A stretch of 64,000 bases of DNA from Chitinophagaceae bacterium (GTDB lineage Bacteria > Bacteroidota > Bacteroidia > Chitinophagales > Chitinophagaceae). The DNA lies in assembly GCA_019638595.1 (NCBI GenBank), contig JAHBTJ010000001.1, positions 430,366 to 494,365 on the forward strand, in the 5' to 3' direction. Both the position numbers and the translations under genes were made by a program. The notes beneath the pieces are model-generated. The model made no database searches and was not told where the DNA came from. It was given only the letters and a program-made list of their open reading frames with translations. Below, in pieces: positions 7,266 through 16,617 of the stretch (position 1 is the first letter of the stretch; every line of letters starts with the position of its first letter).

Positions 7266-9665
7266 ATGTTCCGGAACTACTTTAAAACCGCTTTCAGAAA
7301 CCTGCAGAGAAACAAAATCTACTCCTTTATTAATGTAATGGGGTTAAGTCTTGGACTGGCTTGTTCCATGCTGATCATCCTATACGTGAAAGACGAAGTA
7401 AGCTTCGACAGGTTTCATAAAAATGGTGATCATATTTATCGCGTAGTATCAAAGATTGAAAAAAATGGTGAAGTACGTAAAAGCAGTCATACCGGTTTTT
7501 TGCAAGGCCCGCGGTTTACAGCTAATGTTCCGGGTATTGAATCTTTTGTACGCATTCAGAGCGGCAGGCAGGATATAAAAAAAGGTACTGATATACAAAG
7601 CAGTGATCTGTTGTTTGTTGATTCCTCTTTTTTTCCCGTTTTCAGCTTTCCCCTGTTGCATGGCGATCCTGTAACCTGCCTTAAAGACCCCAGGTCAATT
7701 GTGCTTTCTGAAGACGAAGCAATAAAACAATTTGGCACTACGGATGCCGTGGGTAAAATAGTAATGCTCAAAGCAGATTCCGCATTCTCTCCGCACAGCG
7801 TTTCGGCTGTTGCCAAACGCGTTCCTCAAAATTCGTCTATTCAATTCAACATATTGCTTCCATTCAGGGAATCCGAAAAAGATGCGCTCAATAACGACAA
7901 CTGGTACAACTTCTTCCTCAACACATTTGTTGTGGTTAACTCCAACAGTAACCTGGCAACGATAGAAGCCAATATGCAAAAGTTTTATATAGCCGATGCA
8001 GGTAAAACTTTTAAGGCAATGACAGAAAAATTCGGGATGGGAGATGAAGCTTCAATGGGCGTCTATTATCTGCAGCCTTACACCGATATGCATATGAATA
8101 CTGAACTGCCTGCACAAAACGGGCTCACCAACGCAAGCAACCCTGTATATTCGTATATCCTCTCCGGCATAGCACTATTTGTATTATTAATAGCCTGCAT
8201 CAATTTTGTAAACTTAACTGTTGCCCGTTCGGTAAAACGTGTGAAAGAAATCGGTATCCGTAAAGTAGTAGGCGGCAACAGGAGGCAGTTGATATTCCAG
8301 TTCCTCGGCGAATCATTTGTGTTATGTTTTATCGCGTTTTCTTTAGCCGCGATCCTTGTATGGACAATATTGCCTTTATTCAATGATCTTGCCAACAAAG
8401 CGTTGAGCTTTTCCTATCTTTTTGACGCGAAACTTATCGGCGGATACATACTGCTTTTTGTTGTAACAGGATTGCTTTCAGGGTTCTATCCCGCGCTGGT
8501 TTTATCAGGTTACAATCCTGTTGAAACCTTATACAGCCGGTTCAACCTGAAAGGCAAAAATTATTTGCAGAAATCACTGGTGGTTTTACAATTTGCGCTG
8601 GCTTCCTTTTTAATCATTGCCACATTTACTATTTATGCGCAGTTCAATTATCTCACGCATAAAGATCTCGGTTATGATGACCGCAATGTTATTGAGCTGT
8701 ACAAAGACCAGATAAAGCATGACGAAGCCGCTTTGTTTAAATCCGAGCTGCTGAAGAATCCGGATATTCTTGAAGTAGCGTTGAAAAATTCCGGAGGCTG
8801 GGTTACCGGGGCAAAAATAGCCAACGATTCCAGTATAATGTTTGATTATGAAACAGTAGATGACGCCTATATACCATTGATGAAGATCCCGGTTGTAAAA
8901 GGAAGGAATTTTTCAAAAGACTACCCGGGAGATGCGGCTCATTCCATATTGGTGAACGAATCATTTGTGCAAAAGGCGGGATGGAAAAATCCCATTGGCG
9001 AAACAGTCAACTTTTTTTATAACAATAACGAAATCTTTACCGTGGTTGGAGTGGTTAAGGATTATCATAATAAATCGCTGAACCAAAAAATAAGCCCGCA
9101 ACTATTTACGATGAAGAAGGACAATCTTTTCGGGCAATACGAAATCAGGGTAAAGCCGGGAACGGAAACACAGTCGCTCAATTATATTCAAAAAGCCTTC
9201 AAACAATTTTATCCGTTGAGTCCGTATAGTTATGTGTTTAAAGATCAGCAGAAGTTAAAGGAATATGAGAAAGAGGCTAAATGGAAACAGATCATTTTGT
9301 TTGGGGCCATACTCACCATTTTTATTTCTTGTATTGGTCTCTTTGGCTTATCCGTGCTATCTGCTGAAAAGCGTACCAAAGAAATCGGAATACGCAAAGT
9401 GCTGGGCGCATCTGTTAACGGGTTGGTCACTATTCTTTCTAAAGATTTTTTGAAGCTGGTATTCATTGCGCTTATGGTGGCTATTCCCGCGGCATGGCTG
9501 GCATCCGATAAATGGCTGCAAAATTATCCGTACCGTATAACATTAGGCTGGTGGCTATTTGCCGGAGCGGCATTGCTGGTGGTAATGATAGCATTGCTTA
9601 CGGTAAGTTTCCAGGCGATTAAGGCGGCGGTGGCGAATCCGGTGAAGGCGTTGCGAACAGAATAA
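7266..9665 (+). CDS. ABC transporter permease, MacB/FtsX-type, two-domain
   Basis: 799 residues with the Bacteroidota double-MacB layout: N-terminal MFRNYFKTAFRNLQRNKIYS and first TM segment, a MacB-like periplasmic core (about 45-280), three TM segments of FtsX type around 290-430 (YILSGIALFVLLIACINFVN, then the signature VKRVKEIGIRKVVGGNRRQL), a second TM-plus-periplasmic unit, and a final FtsX domain with KRTKEIGIRKVLGASVNGLV. Such proteins export or signal through the envelope with a separate ATPase; no ATPase gene is next to it here, so it must pair in trans or be an orphan. Substrate unknown. Confidence 0.9.
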   Translation: MFRNYFKTAFRNLQRNKIYSFINVMGLSLGLACSMLIILYVKDEVSFDRFHKNGDHIYRVVSKIEKNGEVRKSSHTGFLQGPRFTANVPGIESFVRIQSGRQDIKKGTDIQSSDLLFVDSSFFPVFSFPLLHGDPVTCLKDPRSIVLSEDEAIKQFGTTDAVGKIVMLKADSAFSPHSVSAVAKRVPQNSSIQFNILLPFRESEKDALNNDNWYNFFLNTFVVVNSNSNLATIEANMQKFYIADAGKTFKAMTEKFGMGDEASMGVYYLQPYTDMHMNTELPAQNGLTNASNPVYSYILSGIALFVLLIACINFVNLTVARSVKRVKEIGIRKVVGGNRRQLIFQFLGESFVLCFIAFSLAAILVWTILPLFNDLANKALSFSYLFDAKLIGGYILLFVVTGLLSGFYPALVLSGYNPVETLYSRFNLKGKNYLQKSLVVLQFALASFLIIATFTIYAQFNYLTHKDLGYDDRNVIELYKDQIKHDEAALFKSELLKNPDILEVALKNSGGWVTGAKIANDSSIMFDYETVDDAYIPLMKIPVVKGRNFSKDYPGDAAHSILVNESFVQKAGWKNPIGETVNFFYNNNEIFTVVGVVKDYHNKSLNQKISPQLFTMKKDNLFGQYEIRVKPGTETQSLNYIQKAFKQFYPLSPYSYVFKDQQKLKEYEKEAKWKQIILFGAILTIFISCIGLFGLSVLSAEKRTKEIGIRKVLGASVNGLVTILSKDFLKLVFIALMVAIPAAWLASDKWLQNYPYRITLGWWLFAGAALLVVMIALLTVSFQAIKAAVANPVKALRTE

Positions 9666-9666
9666 A

Positions 9667-9778
9667 ATGCAGGAATTTGAAAATTTGATGATTTGAAAAT
9701 TTGAAAATGAGAGAACAATGTGAAACCCGAAACCAGTAACTACCCTCCCAACCATAAACTACAAACCTGAAACCCTTT
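9667..9778. repeat. modular intergenic word repeat, copy B (short)
   Basis: The 147-bp gap after the permease carries a shorter form of the word repeat: GGAATTTGAAAATTTGATGA and further TTTGAAAATTTGAAAAT units, then GAAACCCGAAACCAGTAAC, then AACCATAAACTACAAACCTG and AAACCC. The ATAAACTACAAACCTG-type words are shared with copies A and C; the CTCATTGCTCA/AGCGATCAGC module is missing. Confidence 0.6.
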
Positions 9779-9793
9779 CTTCCACTTTTTACG

Positions 9794-9801
9794 TAGGTTT
9801 G
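9794..9801 (+). promoter_or_regulatory. candidate -7 box (TAGGTTTG) for the MATE gene
   Basis: TAGGTTTG fits TAnnTTTG and ends 11 bases before the ATG at 9813. It lies directly after the word-repeat block, so the promoter's upstream half would be made of repeat sequence. Confidence 0.45.
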
Positions 9802-9812
9802 CGCCCGTTTGT

Positions 9813-11171
9813 ATGGCAGGCACCTCCTCCAATATTGATTTGCGGCTGAATATCTCGTATCAACAGATATTAAAGATATCGCTGCCTATTTCCGCTTCTT
9901 TGCTGGTTCCGCAAATTAATTTTATTACCAACAACATTTTTCTTTCAGGACTGGGTGAAAGGGAGTTAGGCGCTGCAGGTATAACCGGCGTATTCTACCT
10001 GATCTTCGCCTGCATTGGCATGGGGCTGAACAATGGACTGCAATCCCTGATTTCCAGGCGCGCTGGTGAAAACCGTATAGAGGAAATAGGAAAGATATTC
10101 TCACAGGGGGTGATCATCTCCATCGCTGTTGCAGCATTGGGTATTGTTCTTACCTATTTGCTGGCGCCGGTAGTTTTCCGTTATACCATTCATTCTCAGG
10201 AAACATACGACATGTGTGTACATTTTTTAAAGGTACGCATCTGGGGACTTCCGTTCCTGTACCTGTACCAGATGCGGAACGCCCTGCTGGTTGGCACCAA
10301 CCAAAGCAAATACCTGGTGGTGGGCACTGTTGCCGAAGCGGTCACCAATGTTTTTTTTGACTACTCGCTCATATACGGGCACTTTGGATTACCGGCACTT
10401 GGCTTTAATGGCGCCGCTTATGCATCCATCATCGCCGAATTTACAGGCATGTTCGTAGTATTTGCTATTATCCATTTTAAAAAATTCCACCAATCCTTTT
10501 CTTTATATAAACATTTCCGGTTCAATAAAAGCATGTCGAAGCTGGTATTAGGCTACTCCTCCCCTCTCATCATGCAATACGCCATCAGCATTATAAGCTG
10601 GGAGTTTTTTTATATACTGATAGAGCACAAGGGTGAAAGAGATCTGGCGATCTCTAATACCATGCGGAATATTTTTGGCTTTTTTGGCGTATTTACCTGG
10701 GCGTTTGCCGCTACCAGCAATACGATGGTGAGCAACATCATCGGGCAGGGTCAAAAAGAAAATGTAATCCCGCTTATTCATAAAATCGTGCGCATAAGCG
10801 CGGGCACGGCTATCGGCATATGCATCATCCTTAATTTTTTTCCACATTTCTTTTTATCGGTGTATGGCAGGGGCGAAGATTTTATTGAAGCGGCCATACC
10901 CATACTAAGGGTTGTTTCAACAGCATTGGTGCTAATGTCGTTTTCTACCGTTTGGCTGAACGCGGTAACCGGAACCGGCAATACAAAGATCAACCTGGGT
11001 ATTGAAGCGGTAGCTATAGTGTTGTATTGCGTGTACGCTTATATAGTGCTGGAAAAGCTCAACCTGCCCACGGCCTGGGGCTGGGCCGCGGAATGGCTAT
11101 ACTGGAGCACCCTGTTTATTTTTTCTTACCTGTACATTAAAAGCGGCAGGTGGAAGAAAAAGGTGATATGA
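9813..11171 (+). CDS. MATE family efflux transporter
   Basis: 452 residues, twelve hydrophobic segments in two similar halves, as expected for multidrug and toxic compound extrusion antiporters that export cationic compounds using Na+ or H+. Recognisable stretches: KISLPISASLLVPQINFITN in TM1, the GAAGITGVFYLIFACIGMGL region of TM2, the inter-half NGAAYASIIAEFTGMFVVFA, and the second-half start LVLGYSSPLIMQYAISIISW. Length is typical (about 450). No neighbouring regulator. The substrate cannot be read. Convergent with malQ. Confidence 0.92.
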   Translation: MAGTSSNIDLRLNISYQQILKISLPISASLLVPQINFITNNIFLSGLGERELGAAGITGVFYLIFACIGMGLNNGLQSLISRRAGENRIEEIGKIFSQGVIISIAVAALGIVLTYLLAPVVFRYTIHSQETYDMCVHFLKVRIWGLPFLYLYQMRNALLVGTNQSKYLVVGTVAEAVTNVFFDYSLIYGHFGLPALGFNGAAYASIIAEFTGMFVVFAIIHFKKFHQSFSLYKHFRFNKSMSKLVLGYSSPLIMQYAISIISWEFFYILIEHKGERDLAISNTMRNIFGFFGVFTWAFAATSNTMVSNIIGQGQKENVIPLIHKIVRISAGTAIGICIILNFFPHFFLSVYGRGEDFIEAAIPILRVVSTALVLMSFSTVWLNAVTGTGNTKINLGIEAVAIVLYCVYAYIVLEKLNLPTAWGWAAEWLYWSTLFIFSYLYIKSGRWKKKVI

Positions 11172-11186
11172 TAGCATATACCCCGC

Positions 11187-13880
11187 TCAGGCTCTTCCGC
11201 TGGAATGAATGTAACTGGTCAGCTCATTGTTGAAGTCTTTTTCCTTCAGCAACTGCTCAAGTGTAATATGCATGCGGTAACGCCAGTAATGCCTTGGTAT
11301 GGCAGGCACATTGATCCTTTCTTCCACGGGGTTTTCACGCCTTATCCTATTATCAATGCCCATCAGGTCCTGTAGCTGAAAAATACTCCACATGGCAGGC
11401 GAATACAGGTGTTGTATGATGATCGCCTTATCTATCCACGATTCGCAATAAAAAGGCGCTAAGCCGGGGTGCTGCATTTCATGATTAAAGAACCGTTGTG
11501 TTTTCCCCCGATCCTCCTCCCACCAGCCACGTATGGTGCTCATATCGTGTGTGGATGGAGTGATCACAGAAAGATAGGGTGCGTATTCAGGTTTAAAAAA
11601 CTCCATGCCCGGCTGCTTGGGCATACGCTGTATCTCCAGGCTTAATATGCCCAGTTGACGCATGATCTCCGGCACGCAGGCAGGAACCATCCCCAGGTCT
11701 TCGCCGCACACCAGCATATTCGTAGCTTTTTTCAAAGCAGGTAATGTACGCATTGCCTGCTTTGCCCACAATGCATCCTGGCGACGATAGAAATAATCTA
11801 TGTACAATTGCATGAAATGATATTGATCATGCACGTCCAGTAAACGGAAACTGGTCGTTTTCTCCATATCTATCCGGAAATGAAACTGCTGCCCCTGGCT
11901 TCCCTCCACTTCCAGTAAAAGAACATTTGAAATAAGCTCGTACAACACATCCCGAACGATCACATTCTCTTCCGTATTTTCCAGCGCTGCAAAATAAGAC
12001 TCAACCTGTCTTTGTGTAACAAAAGCTTCTTTTATAAAATAAGTTCCATCCCCATTATCTCCCAGGTACTCTTCCAGTAAATTTCTCTTTTCGCCCAGCA
12101 ACGCATTTAATATTTCATCCGGTATATAAGGATTGCAAAAACGGTTGTAATCAAAGCTGATGCCGCGTTGCGCAAATTCGTTAATATGCACCGGAACGGC
12201 AGGAACGAAATGCCCCATTACTCCTTCTACAGCATGTACCGGTATGCTCCATATTCTGAAAAAGCCCAGTATATGATCAATACGGAAAGCATCAAAATAA
12301 TAGCTCATTTGCCTGAAGCGCCGCTGCCACCATTCAAACCCATCCAGTTCCATCCGTTTCCAGTTGTAGGTAGGAAATCCCCAGTTTTGTCCTCTTACCG
12401 CGAATGCGTCGGGAGGAGCGCCCGCCTGCATATCCAGGTGAAACAAAGCAGGCTCCATCCATGCATCGCAGCTATGCGGACTAACGCCTATGGCTATATC
12501 TCCTTTTAATACCACTCCTTTTTTATGCGCGTAGTCCACGGCAGCCTTTAGCTGCACATGCAAATGATATTGAACAAAATAGTATATACCTATACCATCC
12601 GGTATCCTGGCGCCGGGCAAAGCCAGCTTTTCTACTGCTTTCGCATCGTATACGGAAAGCTGATCCCACCGTGCAAAATCGGCTGTTTTATTTTTATCTC
12701 TCAGGTAACTGTATACCACATACGGGGTCAGCCATTTTTTATTTTCCTCCAAAAAGGCCCGGAATGCTTCATTCGCGAAAAAGCTTTCCTTTTGCGCCTT
12801 GTACAATTCCCTTACCAGCTTCCATTTATAATTCAATACCGCTTCATAATCCACCTCAGTAAGCTGATTCAGCTCCTTTCTTTTTTTATTCAGGGTACGC
12901 AATACGGCCGTGTCCTCTTTCCCGGCAACTGCCTCTATATTCAGGTACAAAGGATGCAATGCAAAGGCAGATACAGCATTATAGGGATAAGAATCTTTCC
13001 AGGTGTACGTAGAAATGGTATCGTTTACAGGCAACAGTTGTATCAGCTTAATACCTGTTTTTTTTGCCCAGTCGGCCAGCAGGCATATATCTGTAAATTC
13101 GCCTACGCCCAAACCGTTAGCCGACCGCAGACTAAATACAGGTATGGCAACGCCCGTTCCCCGCCACCGGCTATCATTAAAATGCAGAAAGCCGTCGTGA
13201 AGAATAGTTACCGACTTTTTTGCGCTGTTTCCCGGCAGCAAACGATTGTCGCCATCCTCGTAACGCACAAAAGCTTTTGTTTTACTGTTGTATACTACAT
13301 ATTTATAGGCAACCGGGAAAGTAGCTTTTAAAAGATTCACCTTGAGCGTCCACCAGCATCCTTCTTTGCTCATCCACAACGGTTGATCAATATTCCATTC
13401 TCCCAATTGAGGTACGCTGCCCAACAGGCATATTACTTCATTTTTTGCCAGCAATGGCGCCTTTACTTTAAATACATGCGTATTGCCCCTGTAGGGCTGG
13501 GGCTTTACCTGCGGTTTCTGCGCAGGCAGTAATACCTCGCTGAAGGGGGCAGTATACAAAGCGTTTTCTGCCTGCCCCGTAAAGTTCCAGGTGTCTGTTA
13601 CAAAAATTTCTTCGGCGGTTATCTTGTGCAGCTCGATCGTTTTACCATCATCCCATTCGGCATTGGTTTCGCCGGTTTTATCTTTAAGAAGATATTTATA
13701 ATGAATAACATCCGGAATATCTGACGCTGTATTGTCCAGCTCAAGGTCATAGCTCCAAAAGAATTCATTCAGGTAATTCATTACTACCGGTTCTCCGCTC
13801 AATTGCGGGATATTTCCTGTAAGCAGCAACGACTGCCCGAACCGGGTACTGAAGCGGATATTAAAATGAATTTTTATCAT
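11187..13880 (-). CDS. malQ: 4-alpha-glucanotransferase (GH77) with two N-terminal starch-binding domains
   Basis: 897 residues from the ATG at 13880, chosen because the sequence then opens directly with a CBM20 strand (MIKIHFNIRFSTRFGQSLLL); a longer reading would add 26 residues of non-matching sequence that includes the -7 box. Two CBM20 domains (about 1-115 and 130-235) precede the GH77 barrel. Catalytic residues visible: nucleophile D535 in FDAFRIDHILGFFR, acid/base E727 in VCGEDLGMVP, and D779 in PSTHDMSTIRGWW. The enzyme transfers alpha-1,4-glucan segments between maltodextrins in glycogen/starch metabolism. The long CBM20-bearing type (about 900 residues) is usual in Bacteroidota and in plant DPE2. 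No other glycogen gene is adjacent. Confidence 0.93.
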   Translation of the reverse strand: MIKIHFNIRFSTRFGQSLLLTGNIPQLSGEPVVMNYLNEFFWSYDLELDNTASDIPDVIHYKYLLKDKTGETNAEWDDGKTIELHKITAEEIFVTDTWNFTGQAENALYTAPFSEVLLPAQKPQVKPQPYRGNTHVFKVKAPLLAKNEVICLLGSVPQLGEWNIDQPLWMSKEGCWWTLKVNLLKATFPVAYKYVVYNSKTKAFVRYEDGDNRLLPGNSAKKSVTILHDGFLHFNDSRWRGTGVAIPVFSLRSANGLGVGEFTDICLLADWAKKTGIKLIQLLPVNDTISTYTWKDSYPYNAVSAFALHPLYLNIEAVAGKEDTAVLRTLNKKRKELNQLTEVDYEAVLNYKWKLVRELYKAQKESFFANEAFRAFLEENKKWLTPYVVYSYLRDKNKTADFARWDQLSVYDAKAVEKLALPGARIPDGIGIYYFVQYHLHVQLKAAVDYAHKKGVVLKGDIAIGVSPHSCDAWMEPALFHLDMQAGAPPDAFAVRGQNWGFPTYNWKRMELDGFEWWQRRFRQMSYYFDAFRIDHILGFFRIWSIPVHAVEGVMGHFVPAVPVHINEFAQRGISFDYNRFCNPYIPDEILNALLGEKRNLLEEYLGDNGDGTYFIKEAFVTQRQVESYFAALENTEENVIVRDVLYELISNVLLLEVEGSQGQQFHFRIDMEKTTSFRLLDVHDQYHFMQLYIDYFYRRQDALWAKQAMRTLPALKKATNMLVCGEDLGMVPACVPEIMRQLGILSLEIQRMPKQPGMEFFKPEYAPYLSVITPSTHDMSTIRGWWEEDRGKTQRFFNHEMQHPGLAPFYCESWIDKAIIIQHLYSPAMWSIFQLQDLMGIDNRIRRENPVEERINVPAIPRHYWRYRMHITLEQLLKEKDFNNELTSYIHSSGRA

Positions 13881-13926
13881 AACTGTGAACCTACAGCTTT
13901 GTAAAGAAAAATGAGCCGAAAACGGG

Positions 13927-13934
13927 CAAAAATA
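13927..13934 (-). promoter_or_regulatory. candidate -7 box (TATTTTTG) for malQ
   Basis: On the minus strand TATTTTTG fits TAnnTTTG and lies 46 bases before the chosen malQ ATG. This supports the shorter start, since a longer protein would have to begin upstream of this box. Confidence 0.4.
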
Positions 13935-13987
13935 CTGTGTAAGCACAAATTTTCCCATTGCCCCTGCAAAACAAGTAAATTCATCAT

Positions 13988-13995
13988 TATATTTG
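13988..13995 (+). promoter_or_regulatory. candidate -7 box (TATATTTG) for the small membrane protein/MutS-like operon
   Basis: TATATTTG is an exact TAnnTTTG match ending 20 bases before the ATG at 14016. It is divergent from the malQ box about 60 bp away. Confidence 0.5.
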
Positions 13996-14015
13996 CGTCA
14001 AATAAATTGTAAGGC

Positions 14016-14174
14016 ATGGACAATACTAAAAGCAAATCAACTTTTTTATATTGGATCTTATTTTTGGCCAGTGTAGCCTCTTTCTTTTTAGTATACGCGT
14101 TTGCGGGTAATTATATTACAGTAACATTGCCTTTTATCTGCTACTTTTTTGCTAAGGCGCTGGATATCATTTAA
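14016..14174 (+). CDS. 52-residue single- or double-pass membrane protein
   Basis: A short gene with a complete reading frame from ATG to TAA. The product has a polar start (MDNTKSKST) and then is almost wholly hydrophobic (FLYWILFLASVASFFLVYAF, AGNYITVTLPFICYFFAKAL), ending in DII. Two closely packed TM helices are likely. A TAnnTTTG box precedes it and the MutS-like gene starts 14 bases after its stop, so the two are probably one transcript and may work together at the membrane. I do not recognise a family; the small size lowers confidence that it is translated. Confidence 0.6.
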   Translation: MDNTKSKSTFLYWILFLASVASFFLVYAFAGNYITVTLPFICYFFAKALDII

Positions 14175-14188
14175 CCCGCGCTGTACGA

Positions 14189-15970
14189 ATGAATGCCTCC
14201 GCCTATTACAAAGAAAAAACCGGCTTTTACGCGGATGCTGTTGAAAGCGTGAAACGGGAAATGTTCCTTTCATCGGCGCTCAGGCTTATTAGCTTTACCG
14301 CTGTTGTAATTACCGCCTATTACTATTTCACCCGGCACAACCCCATCCTGTTGATTGTGTCGCTGCTTTGTGCGGCGTTGTTTATTTTCCTGGTAAAAAG
14401 AGCGTTTGCGCTGAGCGATAAGAAAGCACTGCTGGAAAAGCTGCTTTTTATAAATGAAAACGAAACAGGAACTATAAACGGACAGCCAAACCGGCTTGAC
14501 GACGGGAGTATTTTTAATGACGGCTCCGGCTACACTACAGACCTTGATATATTCGGAAAAGGTTCTCTCTATCACTTACTCAACCGTTGCACCACATCGC
14601 ATGGAAAAGACAGGCTGGGCACGATGTTACGCCGGCCCCTGCCGGATGCGGAAGAAATAAGCCAACGGCAGCACGCTGTAAAAAAGCTGGCTGAACAACC
14701 AGGAAAAAGACAGGAAATTACCGCCTACGGGTTATTGAATGAAGAAGGGGAAGGGAACCTGCACAGCATCAGCACCTGGCTCGGTACTCCCTCCAGGCTG
14801 TACAGGAAAAAATGGCTGCACGTTGTTCGCTGGGTGATCCCCCTGTACAATATTCCCTGCCTGCTGCTATATATTGCCACCGGAAAAGTAATATGGTTAC
14901 TGGCAGGCGTAGGCGCCGGATGGCTGATCACCGGTATATATGCCAAATACATTCATCGCCAGCACCAGTTGCTGAGCAAAAAGCAGGCTGTGCTGAAGCA
15001 ATATGCCAATATATTAAAAAGCTTTAGCGGAACCGACGTCGGCGATGCCAGCCTGCTGCTGAATTTAAAGCAATCTGCGGCGCAGGCGGGCGGGGCTATT
15101 AAAAGCCTTTCAGGATTATCATCCATGTTCGATCAACGGCTCAACCTGCTGGTCAATCTATTTTTAAACAGCATTATACTATACGATCTGCAATGTATCC
15201 TTTCACTTGAGAAGTGGAAAGAAAAACATACACATCACTTTTCGAAGTGGTTATATACTGTGGGTGATATTGAATGCCTGAACGCGTTGGCTACTTTCGC
15301 ATATAACAATCCCGGGTTTGCCTATCCCCTGGTAAAAAGCCATGAGCCTGTTTTTATTAAAGCCACACAGCTTGCCCATCCGCTTATTGCCGGGAAAGAA
15401 AGAGTTGCCAATGATCTTGAAACAGGAAAAAATGAAAAATTATTACTGGTCACCGGCTCCAACATGTCGGGCAAAACCACTTTTTTGCGCACACTGGGAG
15501 TTAACCTTATACTGGCCCAATGCGGGGCGCCGGTTTGTGCCACATCGTTTTCCTGTTGTCCCATGGATATTCTTACCTCCATCAGGGTAAGCGATTCGTT
15601 GCAGGAACATACTTCGTATTTTATGGCAGAATTAAAAAAGCTGCACTCCATTATACAGGAATTACAGAACGGGAAACCAGCATTGGTGCTGATTGATGAA
15701 ATACTACGGGGTACCAATTCCGAAGACAAAACATATGGATCGGAAGCATTTATCAAACAACTGATCCAATACAACTGCATTACGCTGTTTGCTACGCACG
15801 ACCTTATGCTTTCCGGGCTTGAAAACGAGTATCGCGGCGTAATCAGCAATTACTGCTTTGAAAGTGTTATCCGCGACGGCAACCTGTACTTCGACTATAC
15901 TTTGCAGAAAGGCATTGCCAAAAACAGGAATGCTTCTTTTTTAATGAAGAAGATGGGTATTATTGGTTAA
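14189..15970 (+). CDS. membrane-anchored MutS-family ATPase (MutS-related, not MutS1)
   Basis: 593 residues. Two hydrophobic segments near the start (about 30-46 and 51-67) and further ones near 215-255 suggest membrane attachment. The C-terminal third is the MutS ABC ATPase: Walker A GSNMSGKTTFLRTLG, the Q-loop/N3 region GAPVCATSFSC, signature-like DSLQEHTSYFMAELKKL, Walker B ALVLIDEILRGTNSEDK, and ATHDLML. The mismatch-recognition domain I (Phe-x-Glu) of MutS1 is missing and there is no Smr domain, so this is the Bacteroidota MutS-related family rather than MutS1 or MutS2. A role in mismatch repair is not supported. DNA or membrane function is unknown. Confidence 0.82.
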   Translation: MNASAYYKEKTGFYADAVESVKREMFLSSALRLISFTAVVITAYYYFTRHNPILLIVSLLCAALFIFLVKRAFALSDKKALLEKLLFINENETGTINGQPNRLDDGSIFNDGSGYTTDLDIFGKGSLYHLLNRCTTSHGKDRLGTMLRRPLPDAEEISQRQHAVKKLAEQPGKRQEITAYGLLNEEGEGNLHSISTWLGTPSRLYRKKWLHVVRWVIPLYNIPCLLLYIATGKVIWLLAGVGAGWLITGIYAKYIHRQHQLLSKKQAVLKQYANILKSFSGTDVGDASLLLNLKQSAAQAGGAIKSLSGLSSMFDQRLNLLVNLFLNSIILYDLQCILSLEKWKEKHTHHFSKWLYTVGDIECLNALATFAYNNPGFAYPLVKSHEPVFIKATQLAHPLIAGKERVANDLETGKNEKLLLVTGSNMSGKTTFLRTLGVNLILAQCGAPVCATSFSCCPMDILTSIRVSDSLQEHTSYFMAELKKLHSIIQELQNGKPALVLIDEILRGTNSEDKTYGSEAFIKQLIQYNCITLFATHDLMLSGLENEYRGVISNYCFESVIRDGNLYFDYTLQKGIAKNRNASFLMKKMGIIG

Positions 15971-16008
15971 AACCGGGAATGTCGTTAACAGCAAACGTTG
16001 CTTACGTA

Positions 16009-16611
16009 TAGGGTACATTTAAAATTGTCGCACCATATGTAGATTACCCTCACACTTTATCTCAATGTTGTTTAGTCAGGAAAAGAGCAATACCCGAAAA
16101 TAGTATCTGATTCTGAAACATCATATGAAGAAAAATATTCTTTTTGATTTTTATGACGATTGACAAACAGAGAAATGTCGCCTCTTCGAGGCTTTGTTCC
16201 AACCACAACCGCTCAGCTATCAAAATACCGGTCGTACCGACCTGGGAAGCAAATTTGTAAACGTGTTTTGAATCATTATCATTGAATGAATGCTGTCGTT
16301 TTATCGTGAAGCTGTAAACAAAACCCTGTAAGGGTGATATTTGGGTAGTTATCAAAATACCGGTCGTACCCACCTGGGGAAGCAAATTTGTAAACGTGTT
16401 TTGAATCATTATCATTGAATGAATGCTGTCGTTTTATCGTGAAGCTGTAAACAAAACCCTGTAAGGGTGATATTTGGGTAGAACCAATAATCCGCGTTAT
16501 CAAAGCCTCGTAGAGGCGACATTATTTTCATGCCCCCCGCAACAAGACCTTCTCCAAGCTATAAATGGTCATTTAACCGCTTAACTAAGCGACAATTTTA
16601 AATGTACCCTA
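16009..16611. mobile_element. MITE-like element with 23-bp perfect terminal inverted repeats
   Basis: Positions 16009-16031 and 16589-16611 are perfect 23-bp inverted repeats (start TAGGGTACATTTAAAATTGT, then CGC). The ends are TA dinucleotides, compatible with insertion at TA as in the IS630/Tc1-mariner superfamily, although the family is not established. The interior carries no transposase; it holds a second inverted pair (ATGTCGCCTCTTCGAGGCTTTG-like at about 16174-16195 against 16498-16519, one mismatch) and a tandem duplication. The element occupies nearly the whole gap between two convergent genes: 38 bp after the MutS-like stop and 6 bp before the GH31 stop. Confidence 0.7.
16218..16481. 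repeat. tandem duplication of a 131/132-bp unit
   Basis: 16218-16348 and 16350-16481 are near-identical head-to-tail copies starting TATCAAAATACCGGTCGTAC. I count two or three differences, one being an extra G. Each unit contains the short palindrome CCCTGTAAGGG and ends GATATTTGGGTAG. Small open frames crossing the two copies simply encode the repeat twice and are not taken as genes. Confidence 0.85.
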
Positions 16612-16617
16612 CGCATA

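Noticed and set aside
12558-13331. A 257-residue open frame on the strand opposite malQ
   Set aside because: It runs antisense to a well-supported GH77 gene and its translation has no recognisable features; it is a shadow of codon use.
16062-16503. Overlapping open frames inside the MITE-like element
   Set aside because: Their sequence is the tandem repeat unit read twice and contains no recognisable domain; they are repeat translations, not genes.
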